Numbered from the stretch's first letter, positions 36,224 through 47,377 are shown. The stretch: DNA of 64,000 bases from Streptomyces sp. SID13726 (GCF_010548375.1 NZ_JAAGLY010000030.1:1-64000); one strand, 5' to 3'. The notes: a model not told the origin generated them from the letters alone. Numbers and translations are program-made.

Positions 36224-37186
36224 TCAGGCGGCCTCTGGGCCCTGGAAGGTGCGCCGGTAGGCGTGCGGGGTGGTGCCCACCGCGCGCAGGAACTGGTGGC
36301 GCAGCGCGGCCGCCGTGCCGAACCCGGTTCGGCCGGCGATCGCGTCCACCGTCTCGTCGGTCGCCTCCAGCAGCCGCTGCGCCAGCAGCACCCGCTGGCG
36401 CAGGATCCAGCGGTACGGAGTCGTGCCGGTCTCCTGCTGGAAGCGGCGGGCGAAGGTGCGCGGGGACATGTGGGCGCGCTCGGCGAGCTGCTCGACGGTG
36501 ACCTCCTCGTCGAGATGCCGCTCCATCCACACGAGCACCTCGCCGAGGCTGTCGCCCGAGTGCCTCGGCAGCGGCCGCTCGATGTACTGCGCCTGTCCGC
36601 CGTCCCGGTGCGGCGGTACGACCATCCGGCGGGCGATCTTGTTGGCCACCTCCGGGCCCTGCTCCTTGCGCACGATGTGCAGACAGGCGTCGATCCCGGC
36701 GGCGGTGCCCGCGGAGGTGATGACCGGGTCCTCGTCGACGTAGAGCACGTCCGGCTCGACCGTGAGCCGCGGGTACGCCAGCGACAGCTCGTCGGCGTGG
36801 TGCCAGTGCACGGCGCAGCGCCGTCCGTCGAGCAGCCCGGCGGCGGCCAGCACGAAGACGCCGGAGCACACGCTCAGCACCCGGGCCCCGCGCTCGACCC
36901 CGCGCCGCAGGGCGTCCAGCAGCTCGGGCGGGAAGTCCCGGGTCTCGTAGCAGGCGCCGGCCGGTACGGCGATCAGGTCGGCCGACTCCAGGCGCTCCAG
37001 ACCGTGCTCGACCTGGATGGCGAAGCCCGCGCGGGAGGCCAGGCTCGGGCCCTCGGCCGAGGCGACCGCGAAGTCGTACACCGGCAGTCCGTCGTCACTG
37101 CGGTCGGTGCCGAAGACCTCGCAGACGACGCCGAGTTCGAAGGGGTTCACGCCGTCCAGGACGACGGCGGCCACGTTTGTCAGCAT
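36224..37186 (-). CDS. nrdS: GlxA-type AraC-family regulator (probable nrdS)
   Basis: A 320-residue regulator. Residues 1-180 form a DJ-1/PfpI-like domain with a Cys in VLSVCSGVFVLAAAG, and residues 215-310 form the AraC double helix-turn-helix (VEQLAERAHMSPRTFARRFQQETG). Its stop lies 2 bp from the CYP170 stop on the other strand. In Streptomyces coelicolor an AraC-like gene, nrdS, follows nrdAB in one operon at this place; family and position match, but here two genes separate it from nrdB. The symbol rests on that position. The ATG at 37186 gives the usual N-terminus. Confidence 0.8.
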   Translation of the reverse strand: MLTNVAAVVLDGVNPFELGVVCEVFGTDRSDDGLPVYDFAVASAEGPSLASRAGFAIQVEHGLERLESADLIAVPAGACYETRDFPPELLDALRRGVERGARVLSVCSGVFVLAAAGLLDGRRCAVHWHHADELSLAYPRLTVEPDVLYVDEDPVITSAGTAAGIDACLHIVRKEQGPEVANKIARRMVVPPHRDGGQAQYIERPLPRHSGDSLGEVLVWMERHLDEEVTVEQLAERAHMSPRTFARRFQQETGTTPYRWILRQRVLLAQRLLEATDETVDAIAGRTGFGTAAALRHQFLRAVGTTPHAYRRTFQGPEAA

Positions 37187-37278
37187 GCTGCCAGTGTGCC
37201 GCAGAGTTGGCAGTAAATCGAGGGTGTGCGGCAGTCCTGCCACTGTTTGTAAGGAGTACTCGGCGCGACAGTAGTGAC

Positions 37279-37449
37279 ATGACGACCGCACAGACAGAAG
37301 GACTGATCGGAATGCTGACCGTGCTCGGAATCCTCGTCCTGCTGGTGCTCCCCTCGGTGATCGGGCTCGTGCACGACAAGCGCGTCGACCGCCAGATCCG
37401 GGAAGCGCAGAGGCGTTACTTCACCTCCACGGTGACCCACCACTCCTGA
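37279..37449 (+). CDS. Small single-pass membrane protein
   Basis: A 56-residue open frame with a strong hydrophobic helix at residues 9-29 (GLIGMLTVLGILVLLVLPSVIGL), followed by a basic amphipathic tail (DKRVDRQIREAQRRYF). There is no Shine-Dalgarno at a normal distance; AAGGAG lies about 25 bp upstream, so it may be leaderless or start differently. It overlaps the 3' end of the lipoprotein gene on the other strand by 34 bp. Confidence 0.6.
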   Translation: MTTAQTEGLIGMLTVLGILVLLVLPSVIGLVHDKRVDRQIREAQRRYFTSTVTHHS

Positions 37450-37880
37450 ATCCCCTTGCACGACACCCGACCGGTCTCGGTGGCGCACAGCGGGCGCGAC
37501 GAACTCAGCCGCACCCGGCCCGCCGAGACCGCCGTGTACGCGGCGCTCGCGTCACCGGGGAGCAGGACGACACCGCTGTTGGCGGCCTCCAGCCCGGAGC
37601 CGTCCACGGCGACCGGCTTCCACGGACGGCCCTTGGTCCCGTCGAGGCTGATCCGGACCGTACCGCCCACCGCCAGGCACACGGTGTCCCCGCTGTCGGT
37701 GGCGCCGAGCTCCGCCGGGGACCGGCAACCGGTCGGGGCGGGCGCGGGGGAGGACGGCGTCACACTGGCGCCGCCTCCCCTTTCCTCTCCGGCCTTTCCG
37801 GCCCCGGATTCGCCGCCGCAGCCCGCGAGGAGCAGCGTCAGCGTCACGAGAGCGGGGATCGTCGTACGGATCGGGCGCAT
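37416..37880 (-). CDS. Hypothetical secreted lipoprotein
   Basis: A 154-residue protein with a signal peptide ending in the lipobox LLAGC (Cys21), a Gly/Ser/Pro-rich linker, and a small beta-rich domain with four further Cys in pairs (for example CRSP, TVCLAVGG, LCATETGRVSC). Exported and membrane-anchored. It lies 51 bp after the nrdB stop on the same strand and may be read through from nrdAB. No function recognised. Confidence 0.8.
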   Translation of the reverse strand: MRPIRTTIPALVTLTLLLAGCGGESGAGKAGEERGGGASVTPSSPAPAPTGCRSPAELGATDSGDTVCLAVGGTVRISLDGTKGRPWKPVAVDGSGLEAANSGVVLLPGDASAAYTAVSAGRVRLSSSRPLCATETGRVSCKGIQEWWVTVEVK

Positions 37881-37931
37881 GGGTGGCCTCCTTCCCCCTT
37901 GGACGTACCACCCACGTGCCCGGATCCCCGT

Positions 37932-38942
37932 CTAGAAGTCCTCGTCCAGGTCGACCGTGCCCTCCACGGCCACCTGGTACGCGGACGGACGCCGCTCGAA
38001 GAAGTTGGTCAGTTCCTGGACGCCCTGGAGCTCCATGAAGGAGAAGGGGTTCTCCGAGCCGTACACCGGGGCGAAGCCGAGGCGGGTGAGGCGCTGGTCG
38101 GCCACGCACTCCAGGTACTGGCGCATCGACTCGGTGTTCATGCCCGGCAGCCCGTCCCCGCACAGGTCGCGCCCGAACTGGAGCTCGGCCTCGACGGCCT
38201 CCCTCAGCATGTCGGTGACCTGCTGCTCCAGCTGGTCGTCGAAGAGCTCCGGCTCCTCCTTGCGGACGGTGTCGACCACGTCGAAGGCGAAGGACATGTG
38301 CATGGTCTCGTCGCGGAACACCCAGTTGGTGCCGGTGGCCAGACCGTGCAGCAGACCCCGGCTGCGGAACCAGTAGACGTACGCGAAGGCGCCGTAGAAG
38401 AAGAGGCCCTCGATGCACGCGGCGAAGCAGATGAGGTTCAGCAGGAAGCGGCGGCGGTCGGCCTTGGTCTCCAGGCGGTCCAGCTTCTCGACCGAGTCCA
38501 TCCACTTGAAGCAGAACTGCGCCTTCTCGCGGATGGAGGGGATGTTCTCGACGGCGTCGAAGGCGGCGGCCCGGTCCTCCGGGTCGGGGAGGTAGGTGTC
38601 GAGCAGCGTCAGATAGAACTGCACGTGCACCGCCTCCTCGAAGAGCTGCCTGCTCAGGTACAGGCGCGCTTCGGGGGAGTTGATGTGCTTGTAGAGGGTC
38701 AGCACCAGGTTGTTCGCCACGATCGAGTCGCCCGTCGCGAAGAACGCGACCAGCCGGCCGATCATGTGCTGCTCACCCTCGGACAGCTTCGCGAGGTCGG
38801 CGACGTCCGAGTGGAGGTCGACCTCCTCGACGGTCCAGGTGTTCTTGATGGCGTCCCGGTAGCGCTCGTAGAAGTCCGGGTAGCGCATGGGGCGCAGAGT
38901 CAGCTCGAAGCCGGGGTCGAGCAGGTTCTGGGTGGTGGACAT
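37932..38942 (-). CDS. nrdB: Ribonucleotide reductase class Ia, small subunit
   Basis: A 336-residue ferritin-like small subunit carrying the diiron-tyrosyl radical centre. Iron-ligand motifs are FEEAVHVQFY, the EGLFFYGAFA helix and FRDETMHMSF. It forms the active enzyme with NrdA; its ATG shares one base with the nrdA TAA stop (TAATG), so translation is coupled. The C-terminal acidic tail (TVDLDEDF) is the NrdA-docking peptide. Expressed from the riboswitch-controlled nrdA promoter. Confidence 0.96.
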   Translation of the reverse strand: MSTTQNLLDPGFELTLRPMRYPDFYERYRDAIKNTWTVEEVDLHSDVADLAKLSEGEQHMIGRLVAFFATGDSIVANNLVLTLYKHINSPEARLYLSRQLFEEAVHVQFYLTLLDTYLPDPEDRAAAFDAVENIPSIREKAQFCFKWMDSVEKLDRLETKADRRRFLLNLICFAACIEGLFFYGAFAYVYWFRSRGLLHGLATGTNWVFRDETMHMSFAFDVVDTVRKEEPELFDDQLEQQVTDMLREAVEAELQFGRDLCGDGLPGMNTESMRQYLECVADQRLTRLGFAPVYGSENPFSFMELQGVQELTNFFERRPSAYQVAVEGTVDLDEDF

Positions 38943-41302
38943 TACTGGCAGGCCTCGCAGGACTCGGGGTTTTCCAGGGAGCAGGCGACGGCGTCTTGGG
39001 GGTCCGCCTGTTGGACGGGGATCGTCGCCTGGGCGGCGCGGGCGATACGGGTCGCCGGGCGCGAGCGCAGGTAGTACGTCGTCTTCAGCCCGGACTTCCA
39101 GGCGTACGCGTACATCGAGGAGAGCTTGCCGATGGTCGGCGTCTCCAGGAAGAGGTTCAGGGACTGGGACTGGTCGAGGTACGGGGTGCGCGCCGCCGCC
39201 ATGTCGATCAGGCCGCGCTGCGGGATCTCCCACGCCGTGCGGTACAGCGCCCGTACGTCCTCGGGGATCCACGCGAAGTCCTGCACCGAGCCGTTGGAGT
39301 CGCGCAGCGCCTCACGGGTGCGGGCGTCCCAGACGCCGAGTGCCTTGAGGTCGTTCACCAGATAGGAGTTGACCTGGAGGAACTCGCCGGACAGCGTCTC
39401 GCGCTTGAACAGGTTGGAGACCTGCGGCTCGATGCACTCGTACACGCCCGCGATCGAGGCGATGGTGGCGGTGGGCGCGATGGCGAGGAGCAGGCTGTTG
39501 CGCAGGCCCGTGGTGGCCATCCGCTCGCGCAGCGCGGCCCAGCGCTCGGGCCAGTTCGATGTGACGTCGTAGTGGTCGGGGTGCAGGACACCCTGCGCGG
39601 TACGGGTCTTCTCCCAGGCGGGCAGCGGGCCGTAGCGCTCGGCGAGGTCGGTGGAGGCCTCGTACGCGGCGAGCATGATGCGCTCGGCGATCCGGGTGGA
39701 CAGGGCCTTGGCCTCGGGGGAGTCGAAGGGCAGCCGCAGCTTGAAGAAGACGTCCTGGAGGCCCATCGCGCCCAGGCCCACCGGGCGCCACTTGGCGTTG
39801 GACCGCCCGGCCTGCTCGGTCGGGTAGAAGTTGATGTCGACGACCCGGTCGAGGAAGGTGACGGCGGTGCGGACGGTGGCGTCCAGCCGCTCCCAGTCGA
39901 TGTCGTTCGTCCGCGGGTCCACGAACGCGCCGAGGTTCACGGACCCCAGGTTGCAGACCGCCGTCTCGCCGTCGTCCGTGACCTCCAGGATCTCCGTGCA
40001 GAGATTGGAGGAGTGGACGGTGTGGCCGGGCAGGGCCGTCTGGTTGGCGGTGCGGTTGGCCGCGTCCTTGAAGGTCATCCAGCCGTTGCCGGTCTGCGCG
40101 AGGGTGCGCATCATGCGGCCGTAGAGGTCACGGGCGGGGATGGTCTTGCGCGCGAGCCCCCGCTCCTCGGCCTTGCGGTACGCCGCGTCGAACTCCTCGC
40201 CCCACAGGTCGACCAGCTCGGGCACGTCGGCGGGGGAGAACAGCGACCACTCGGCGTCCGCGTTCACCCGGCGCATGAACTCGTCCGGGATCCAGTGCGC
40301 GAGGTTCAGGTTGTGCGTACGACGGGCGTCCTCACCGGTGTTGTCCCGCAGCTCCAGGAACTCCTCGATGTCGGAGTGCCAGGTCTCCAGGTACACCGCG
40401 GCGGCACCCTTGCGCCGGCCGCCCTGGTTCACGGCGGCGACGGACGCGTCCAGCGTCTTCAGGAACGGGACGATGCCGTTGGAGTGCCCGTTGGTGCCCC
40501 GGATCAGCGAACCGCGGCTGCGGATGCGGGAGTACGAGAGGCCGATGCCACCGGCGTGCTTGGAGAGCCGGGCGACCTGGTGGTAGCGGTCGTAGATGGA
40601 GTCCAGCTCGTCGACCGGGGAGTCGAGGAGGTAGCAGGACGACATCTGGGGGTGCCGGGTGCCGGAGTTGAAGAGGGTGGGGGAGGAGGGGAGGTAGTCG
40701 AGGCGGCTCATGAGGGCGTAGAGCGCGGCGACTTCGTCGAGTGCCCTCGATGTGTCGTCCTCCGCGAGCCCCGAGGCCACCCGGAGCATGAAGTGCTGGG
40801 GCGTCTCGATCACCTTGCGGGTGATGGGGTGCCGGAGGAGATAGCGGGAGTGCAGGGTGCGCAGGCCGAAGTAGCCGAAGCGGTCGTCGCCCTGAGGGTC
40901 GATGAGCGTGTCGAGACGGTCGGCGTGGATCCGTACGAACTCCGCCGTGCGGTCGGCGATGAGGCCCTCGCGGTGGCCGACGGCGACCGAGCCGGTGAAC
41001 GAGGTCACACCCTGCGAGGCGGCCTCGGCGGCGATGGAGATCGTCAGCAGCCGCGCGGCCAGCCGGCTGTACGCCGGGTCCTCGGAGATGAGCCCGGCCG
41101 CCGACTCGGTGGCCAGCTCGCGCAACTCCGACTCGTCGGCCCGCGCGGACCGGCCGCGGAGCGCGGCGGCGGCGACCCGGCCGGGGTCGGCGTCGGGGAG
41201 GTCGGCGGTCAGCGCGGTCAGGGTCCGCAGCAACGCGGTTCCGGGACCGTCCTCTTCCACACCGATGGTCGCTGAAGCCGGGTCGGCTGGCGCGATGGTC
41301 AC
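38942..41302 (-). CDS. nrdA: Ribonucleotide reductase class Ia, large subunit
   Basis: A 786-residue catalytic subunit. The active-site cysteines are visible in MSSCYLLD, in SSNLCTEILE with the catalytic Glu, and in AVCNLGSVNLG. The C-terminal redox pair is in ENPESCEACQ. The N-terminal 80 residues are weakly similar to an ATP cone, so allosteric control by ATP/dATP is uncertain. The GTG at 41302 is preceded by GAGGGAGAG. The leader carries a cobalamin riboswitch, so the enzyme is made when coenzyme B12 is too scarce for the class II enzyme. Confidence 0.96.
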   Translation of the reverse strand: MTIAPADPASATIGVEEDGPGTALLRTLTALTADLPDADPGRVAAAALRGRSARADESELRELATESAAGLISEDPAYSRLAARLLTISIAAEAASQGVTSFTGSVAVGHREGLIADRTAEFVRIHADRLDTLIDPQGDDRFGYFGLRTLHSRYLLRHPITRKVIETPQHFMLRVASGLAEDDTSRALDEVAALYALMSRLDYLPSSPTLFNSGTRHPQMSSCYLLDSPVDELDSIYDRYHQVARLSKHAGGIGLSYSRIRSRGSLIRGTNGHSNGIVPFLKTLDASVAAVNQGGRRKGAAAVYLETWHSDIEEFLELRDNTGEDARRTHNLNLAHWIPDEFMRRVNADAEWSLFSPADVPELVDLWGEEFDAAYRKAEERGLARKTIPARDLYGRMMRTLAQTGNGWMTFKDAANRTANQTALPGHTVHSSNLCTEILEVTDDGETAVCNLGSVNLGAFVDPRTNDIDWERLDATVRTAVTFLDRVVDINFYPTEQAGRSNAKWRPVGLGAMGLQDVFFKLRLPFDSPEAKALSTRIAERIMLAAYEASTDLAERYGPLPAWEKTRTAQGVLHPDHYDVTSNWPERWAALRERMATTGLRNSLLLAIAPTATIASIAGVYECIEPQVSNLFKRETLSGEFLQVNSYLVNDLKALGVWDARTREALRDSNGSVQDFAWIPEDVRALYRTAWEIPQRGLIDMAAARTPYLDQSQSLNLFLETPTIGKLSSMYAYAWKSGLKTTYYLRSRPATRIARAAQATIPVQQADPQDAVACSLENPESCEACQ

Positions 41303-41393
41303 GTGGGGCTCTCCCTCGCTGGGCACGGGGCCTTGAGGGCAGGGGGCAGCACACGAGCGCGCACGGCGTCGCGTCCACCGGCCCATTCCACGA

Positions 41394-41419
41394 GGCCCGG
41401 ACGTCATCACACCCGGGCC
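41394..41419 (-). terminator. Hairpin downstream of the cobalamin riboswitch
   Basis: A perfect 7-bp stem GGCCCGG/CCGGGCC with a 12-nt loop immediately follows the riboswitch on the minus strand. It lacks a U-run. It may be the expression platform. Confidence 0.55.
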
Positions 41420-41434
41420 ACGGTGGCCGGGCGT

Positions 41435-41580
41435 ACTGTCGACAGGTCCTCGGACTGACTCCCATGTGCGCTTATGCACGCATGAGTACACCGTTGCGGG
41501 ACAGTTCCGGATTCACACCGGATTCCCCTGCGGCGACAGCGAGCATGAGCATACATCTTGTGCCGGGTTCGGGTGGCACC
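41435..41580 (-). ncRNA. Cobalamin (B12) riboswitch of nrdAB
   Basis: On the minus strand the invariant core (41527 down to 41489) reads GGGAATCCGGTGTGAATCCG followed by GAACTGTCCCGCAACGGTG, the conserved heart of cobalamin riboswitches. About 45 nt further comes the B12-box region AGTCAGTCCGAGGACCTGTC (41441-41460). The 5' stem GTGCC...GGCAC is at about 41562-41579. A B12 riboswitch controlling the class Ia nrdABS operon is known in Streptomyces. The ends given are approximate. Confidence 0.93.
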
Positions 41581-41604
41581 CCCAGATGTTGTGTCGCGGC
41601 GGTT

Positions 41605-42114
41605 TCAGAGTGTCAACTGATAGGTGAGGAGAGTGAACTCCGGGGCCTCCGGTACGGGGCGCAGGTCGCGTTCCGGGGCGCGGGTGAAGCCGAGGCGTTC
41701 GTAGATGCGGTGGGCCGAGCGCATGGTGGGCTGGGTGCACAGGACGACGCCGGTGCGGTTGCCTGCGGCGCTTGCGCGGTCGATGCAGGTCTGGACGAGA
41801 GCTTGTCCGACGCCTCTGCCGCGAGCCTCGTGGGACACGGCGAGCATGCGGATCTCCGCCTCTCCGGGGCGGGCTATCTCCGACAGGGGGCCGCCGTCGG
41901 GGACGTAGGTGACTCCGCCGAGCAGATCTGATCCGGAGACGGCGACCAGGACTTCGGCGTGTGCCGCTCGCTTGGCCACGTTCTTGAGTTCTTCGAGGTA
42001 CCAGTCGTCTTCGTCGCCGAAGGCGAGGAGGCCGTCGTTCAGGTAGGCCCTTGCCGTGATGTCGCCGAGGGGTTCGTAGTCGGTGGGGTCTGCGGGGCGG
42101 ATCACGATGGTCAT
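41605..42114 (-). CDS. GNAT-family N-acetyltransferase
   Basis: A 169-residue GNAT protein. The acetyl-CoA motif A is MLAVSHEARGRGVGQALV and the later RIYERLGFTRAPERD is the typical motif B. The ATG at 42114 gives the family start MTIVIRPADPTDYE. It ends 25 bp before the riboswitch region of nrdA. Substrate unknown. Confidence 0.9.
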   Translation of the reverse strand: MTIVIRPADPTDYEPLGDITARAYLNDGLLAFGDEDDWYLEELKNVAKRAAHAEVLVAVSGSDLLGGVTYVPDGGPLSEIARPGEAEIRMLAVSHEARGRGVGQALVQTCIDRASAAGNRTGVVLCTQPTMRSAHRIYERLGFTRAPERDLRPVPEAPEFTLLTYQLTL

Positions 42115-42132
42115 GGGGGGAGTGTGCACGAA

Positions 42133-42170
42133 AGCGGGCCGCCGAGGGTGGTTGCTCTCGGCGGCCCGCT
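42133..42170. terminator. Terminator after the symporter gene
   Basis: A 14-bp perfect inverted repeat AGCGGGCCGCCGAG and complement with a 10-nt loop separates the symporter operon from the GNAT gene. Confidence 0.85.
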
Positions 42171-42180
42171 GCCGGTTGTG

Positions 42181-42214
42181 TGTGGTTGCTCGCGCAGTTC
42201 CCCGCGCCCCTGGG
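42181..42214. repeat. Dispersed intergenic GC-rich repeat, copy 3
   Basis: TGTGGTTGCTCGCGCAGTTC followed by CCCGCGCCCCTGGG. The inverse orientation of the same sequence is found at 52434-52469. Confidence 0.7.
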
Positions 42215-42218
42215 TGGG

Positions 42219-43829
42219 TTAGTGAGATGTTCCTGCGGTAGCTGGGGGAAGCTCCACTTCCACACCCGGGTCGCCCGCGTCCGCCGTGTAGTCCTCCGGG
42301 CTGGTCTCGTCGATGCCGTCGGGGGCCTTGGCCGCCTTGAGGATGAAGGTCAGGACGACGGTGACCGCTACGTTGAGGATGAACGCGGTCAGGCCGATGT
42401 AGCCGATCTCGCCGATGCCCGGGATCTCCTTCGCCGAGCCGCCGAAGTGCTTCTGGGTCGGCGAGGCGACGCCGTACGCGGCGACTGTGCCGTAGATCAT
42501 GCCGACCGCCCAGCCGGCGAGCAGGGCCCAGCGGTGGAACCAGCGGGTGAAGAGGCCGCCGACCAGGGCCGGGAAGGTCTGGAGGATCCAGATGCCGCCC
42601 AGGAGCTGGAAGTTGATGGCCACCGTCTTGTCCATGGTCAGGACGAAGACCAGGGCACCCACCTTCACCAGCAGGGACACCAGCTTGGAGACCTTCGTCT
42701 CCTGGGCCGGGGTCGCGTCCGGCTTGATGAAGTCCTTGTAGATGTTGCGGGTGAAGAGGTTCGCGGCCGCGATCGACATGATGGCCGCGGGGACGAGGGC
42801 GCCGATGCCGATCGCCGCGAAGGCGACGCCCGCGAACCAGTCCGGGAACATGTCCTCGAACAGCTGCGGGATCGCCAACTGCGGGTTGGTGACCTTGACT
42901 CCGGCCGCGATCGCCATGAAGCCGAGCAGGGCCAGCAGGCCGAGCATCAGCGAATACAGCGGCAGGATCGTGGTGTTGCGGCGGATCACCTCTCGGCTGC
43001 GGGAGGAGAGCGTCGCGGTGATCGAGTGCGGGTACATGAAGAGCGCGAGCGCGGAGCCCAACGCCAGTGTGGCGTACGTCCATTGGCCCGCCTCGGGTGG
43101 CACCAGCCCGCCCGCCTTGGCCGCCGTGTACTTCTCGCCGGCCGCCGCGAAGACGTCGTCGAAGCCGCCCAGCTTGATCGGGATGTAGATGATCGCCACC
43201 GCGATGACGATGTAGATCAGCGTGTCCTTCACGAACGCGATCAGCGCGGGGGCGCGCAGACCCGAGGAGTACGTGTAGGCCGCGAGGACACCGAACGCGA
43301 TCAGCAGCGGGAGGTCCTTCACGAACCAGTTGGTGTTCTCGCCGCCGCCGACGCCCATGACGTCCAGGACCGCCTGGATGCCGACCAGTTGGAGCGCGAT
43401 GTACGGCATGGTCGCGAGGATGCCGGTGACGGCCACCGCGAGGGACAGGCTCTTCGAGCCGAAGCGGCCGCGCACGAAGTCCGAGGTCGTCACGTATCCG
43501 TGCTTGTGCGAGACCGACCACAGGCGGGGCAGGAACGTGAAGATCAGCGGGTACACCAGGATCGTGTACGGCACCGCGAAGAAGCCGGCCGCGCCCGCCG
43601 CGTAGATCGCCGCGGGCACCGCGACGAAGGTGTACGCCGTGTACAGGTCGCCGCCGAGCAGGAACCAGGTGACCCAGGTGCCGAACGACCGTCCGCCCAG
43701 GCCCCATTCGTCGAGGCTGTGCTCGTTCTCGGCCTTGCGCCAGCGCGCGGCCAGGAAGCCCATGACCGTGACGGCCAGGAAGAAGAGGATGAAGACGGTG
43801 AGTGCCACGCCGTTGACGCCGTCGTTCAC
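42219..43829 (-). CDS. Solute:sodium symporter (MctC-like)
   Basis: A 536-residue membrane protein of the SSS family with about 13 helices. It has the SSS region GLGGRSFGTWVTWFLLGGDLY early on and the conserved ALVPAAIMSIAAANLFTRNIYKDF segment. It resembles monocarboxylate (acetate, propionate, pyruvate) carriers such as MctC. The GTG start overlaps the DUF3311 stop, the usual pairing for this transporter type. The C-terminal 40 residues are acidic and cytoplasmic. Confidence 0.9.
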   Translation of the reverse strand: MNDGVNGVALTVFILFFLAVTVMGFLAARWRKAENEHSLDEWGLGGRSFGTWVTWFLLGGDLYTAYTFVAVPAAIYAAGAAGFFAVPYTILVYPLIFTFLPRLWSVSHKHGYVTTSDFVRGRFGSKSLSLAVAVTGILATMPYIALQLVGIQAVLDVMGVGGGENTNWFVKDLPLLIAFGVLAAYTYSSGLRAPALIAFVKDTLIYIVIAVAIIYIPIKLGGFDDVFAAAGEKYTAAKAGGLVPPEAGQWTYATLALGSALALFMYPHSITATLSSRSREVIRRNTTILPLYSLMLGLLALLGFMAIAAGVKVTNPQLAIPQLFEDMFPDWFAGVAFAAIGIGALVPAAIMSIAAANLFTRNIYKDFIKPDATPAQETKVSKLVSLLVKVGALVFVLTMDKTVAINFQLLGGIWILQTFPALVGGLFTRWFHRWALLAGWAVGMIYGTVAAYGVASPTQKHFGGSAKEIPGIGEIGYIGLTAFILNVAVTVVLTFILKAAKAPDGIDETSPEDYTADAGDPGVEVELPPATAGTSH

Positions 43830-44077
43830 TTGGCACCTCCGTGGCGGGCGCGCTGGTCACGCTGCCAGAGCTTGTACGCGGTCATCGTCAGCGCGGTGGA
43901 GATCAGCACCCACAGCATCTGGTACCAGTAGAAGAACGGGATGCCGATGAACGTGGGGTCGACCTTGGCGTACGAGCCGACCCACAGCATCGCCACGAAC
44001 GGCGCGATCAGGCAGAGGGCGATGACCACCCGCACCGGTGTCACCACCGGTGGTCTCACTTCAGGCGCATCCGACAT
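43826..44077 (-). CDS. DUF3311 small membrane subunit
   Basis: An 83-residue protein with two transmembrane helices (about 19-38 and 46-66) and the DUF3311 pattern (GIPFFYWYQMLWVLISTALT). It always accompanies SSS carriers of this kind and is probably a stabilising subunit. It overlaps the symporter by 4 bp. Confidence 0.88.
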   Translation of the reverse strand: MSDAPEVRPPVVTPVRVVIALCLIAPFVAMLWVGSYAKVDPTFIGIPFFYWYQMLWVLISTALTMTAYKLWQRDQRARHGGAK

Positions 44078-44215
44078 GTCGCGACTCCTACCCCTAACCG
44101 ATCGGCGTTGATCACCTGTAACGCGCAGGCAATCTAGGCGCTGGTGTCGCGACAGCGGAAGACCTCGTCCGCATATCGGTATGTCGATTCTGTGAAGCCC
44201 CGTGGAAGCACCCGT

Positions 44216-44387
44216 TCAGCAGCACCGGAACCCCTGGCGCGGGTCCCCTTCCTGACGTTCCGTCCGCATTCGCTCGAACGCCCGTCGCGTCGGCACCGGG
44301 GCCTGCGGGTGCTCCCGGCGCACATGCGCGACATAGCGGTCGTACGCCGACTCGTCGGTCAGCTCACGGACGTACCAGCGCACCCCC

Positions 44388-44413
<26 letters not shown>
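44216..44413 (-). CDS. YbdD/YjiX-family small protein
   Basis: A 65-residue basic protein of the YbdD/YjiX family (VRWYVRELTDESAYDRYVAHVRREHP, ending in FRCC). It is the normal partner of CstA-type carriers. Its ATG lies 26 bp inside the end of cstA, so the two are co-translated. Confidence 0.9.
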
Positions 44414-46523
<2,110 letters not shown>

Positions 46524-46612
46524 GAGGCGGTCCTCCCGTCCAGACGGAGTCGGGAGGACCGTAGAGCAGGACGGGTGGTTGCGCTACACCGCGTGCGGTA
46601 CCGAAAAGGGCC

Positions 46613-47377
46613 CTAGTCGATCGGCCGCTTGAGGCGGGCCACGAACTTGTACCGGTCCCCCCGGTACACCGACCGCACCCACTCCACCGGCTCGCCCGTC
46701 TTGTCGAACGAGTGCCGGGACAGCATCAGCATCGGCAGGCCGACGTCGGTGCCGAGCAGGCCCGCCTCGCGCGGGGTGGCCAGCGAGGTCTCGATGGTCT
46801 CCTCGGCCTCGGCGAGATGGACGTCGTAGACCTCGGCGAGCGCGGTGTAGAGGGACGTGTACTTGACGAGCGACCTGCGCAGGGCCGGGAAGCGCTTGGC
46901 GCTGAGGTGGGTCGTCTCGATGGCCATCGGCTCGGCGTTCGCCATGCGCAGGCGCTCGATGCGCAGCACCCGGCCGCCGGCCGTGATGTCGAGGAGCTCG
47001 GCGAGGCGGTCGTCGGCGGTGATGTAGCCGATGTCCAGGAGCTGCGAGGTGGGTTCGAGGCCCTGGGCGCGCATGTCCTCGGTGTACGAGGTGAGTTGGA
47101 GGGCCTGGGAGACCTTCGGCTTGGCGACGAAGGTGCCCTTGCCCTGGATGCGTTCCAGGCGGCCCTCGACCACCAGCTCCTGGAGGGCCTGGCGCACGGT
47201 GGTGCGCGAGGTGTCGAACTCGGCGGCGAGCGTGCGCTCGGGCGGTACGGGTGTACCGGGCGACTGCGTCTCCGTCATGTCGAGCAGGTGCTTCTTCAGG
47301 CGGTAGTACTTGGGCACGCGCGCGGTGCGGACGCCTGCCCCGCCCTCGTTCTCCGCACTGCTGACGTCGGTGGTCAT
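46613..47377 (-). CDS. dasR: GntR/HutC-family repressor DasR
   Basis: A 254-residue regulator. The winged helix (about 22-85) has PPERTLAAEFDTSRTTVRQALQELV, and the UTRA effector domain (about 100-245) contains the ligand-binding region LERI..TFVAKP to RYKFVARLKR. DasR senses glucosamine-6-phosphate and represses chitin, GlcNAc and secondary-metabolite genes. It is divergent from dasA with several dre-like sites in between, so it should control itself and dasABC. Confidence 0.97.
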   Translation of the reverse strand: MTTDVSSAENEGGAGVRTARVPKYYRLKKHLLDMTETQSPGTPVPPERTLAAEFDTSRTTVRQALQELVVEGRLERIQGKGTFVAKPKVSQALQLTSYTEDMRAQGLEPTSQLLDIGYITADDRLAELLDITAGGRVLRIERLRMANAEPMAIETTHLSAKRFPALRRSLVKYTSLYTALAEVYDVHLAEAEETIETSLATPREAGLLGTDVGLPMLMLSRHSFDKTGEPVEWVRSVYRGDRYKFVARLKRPID

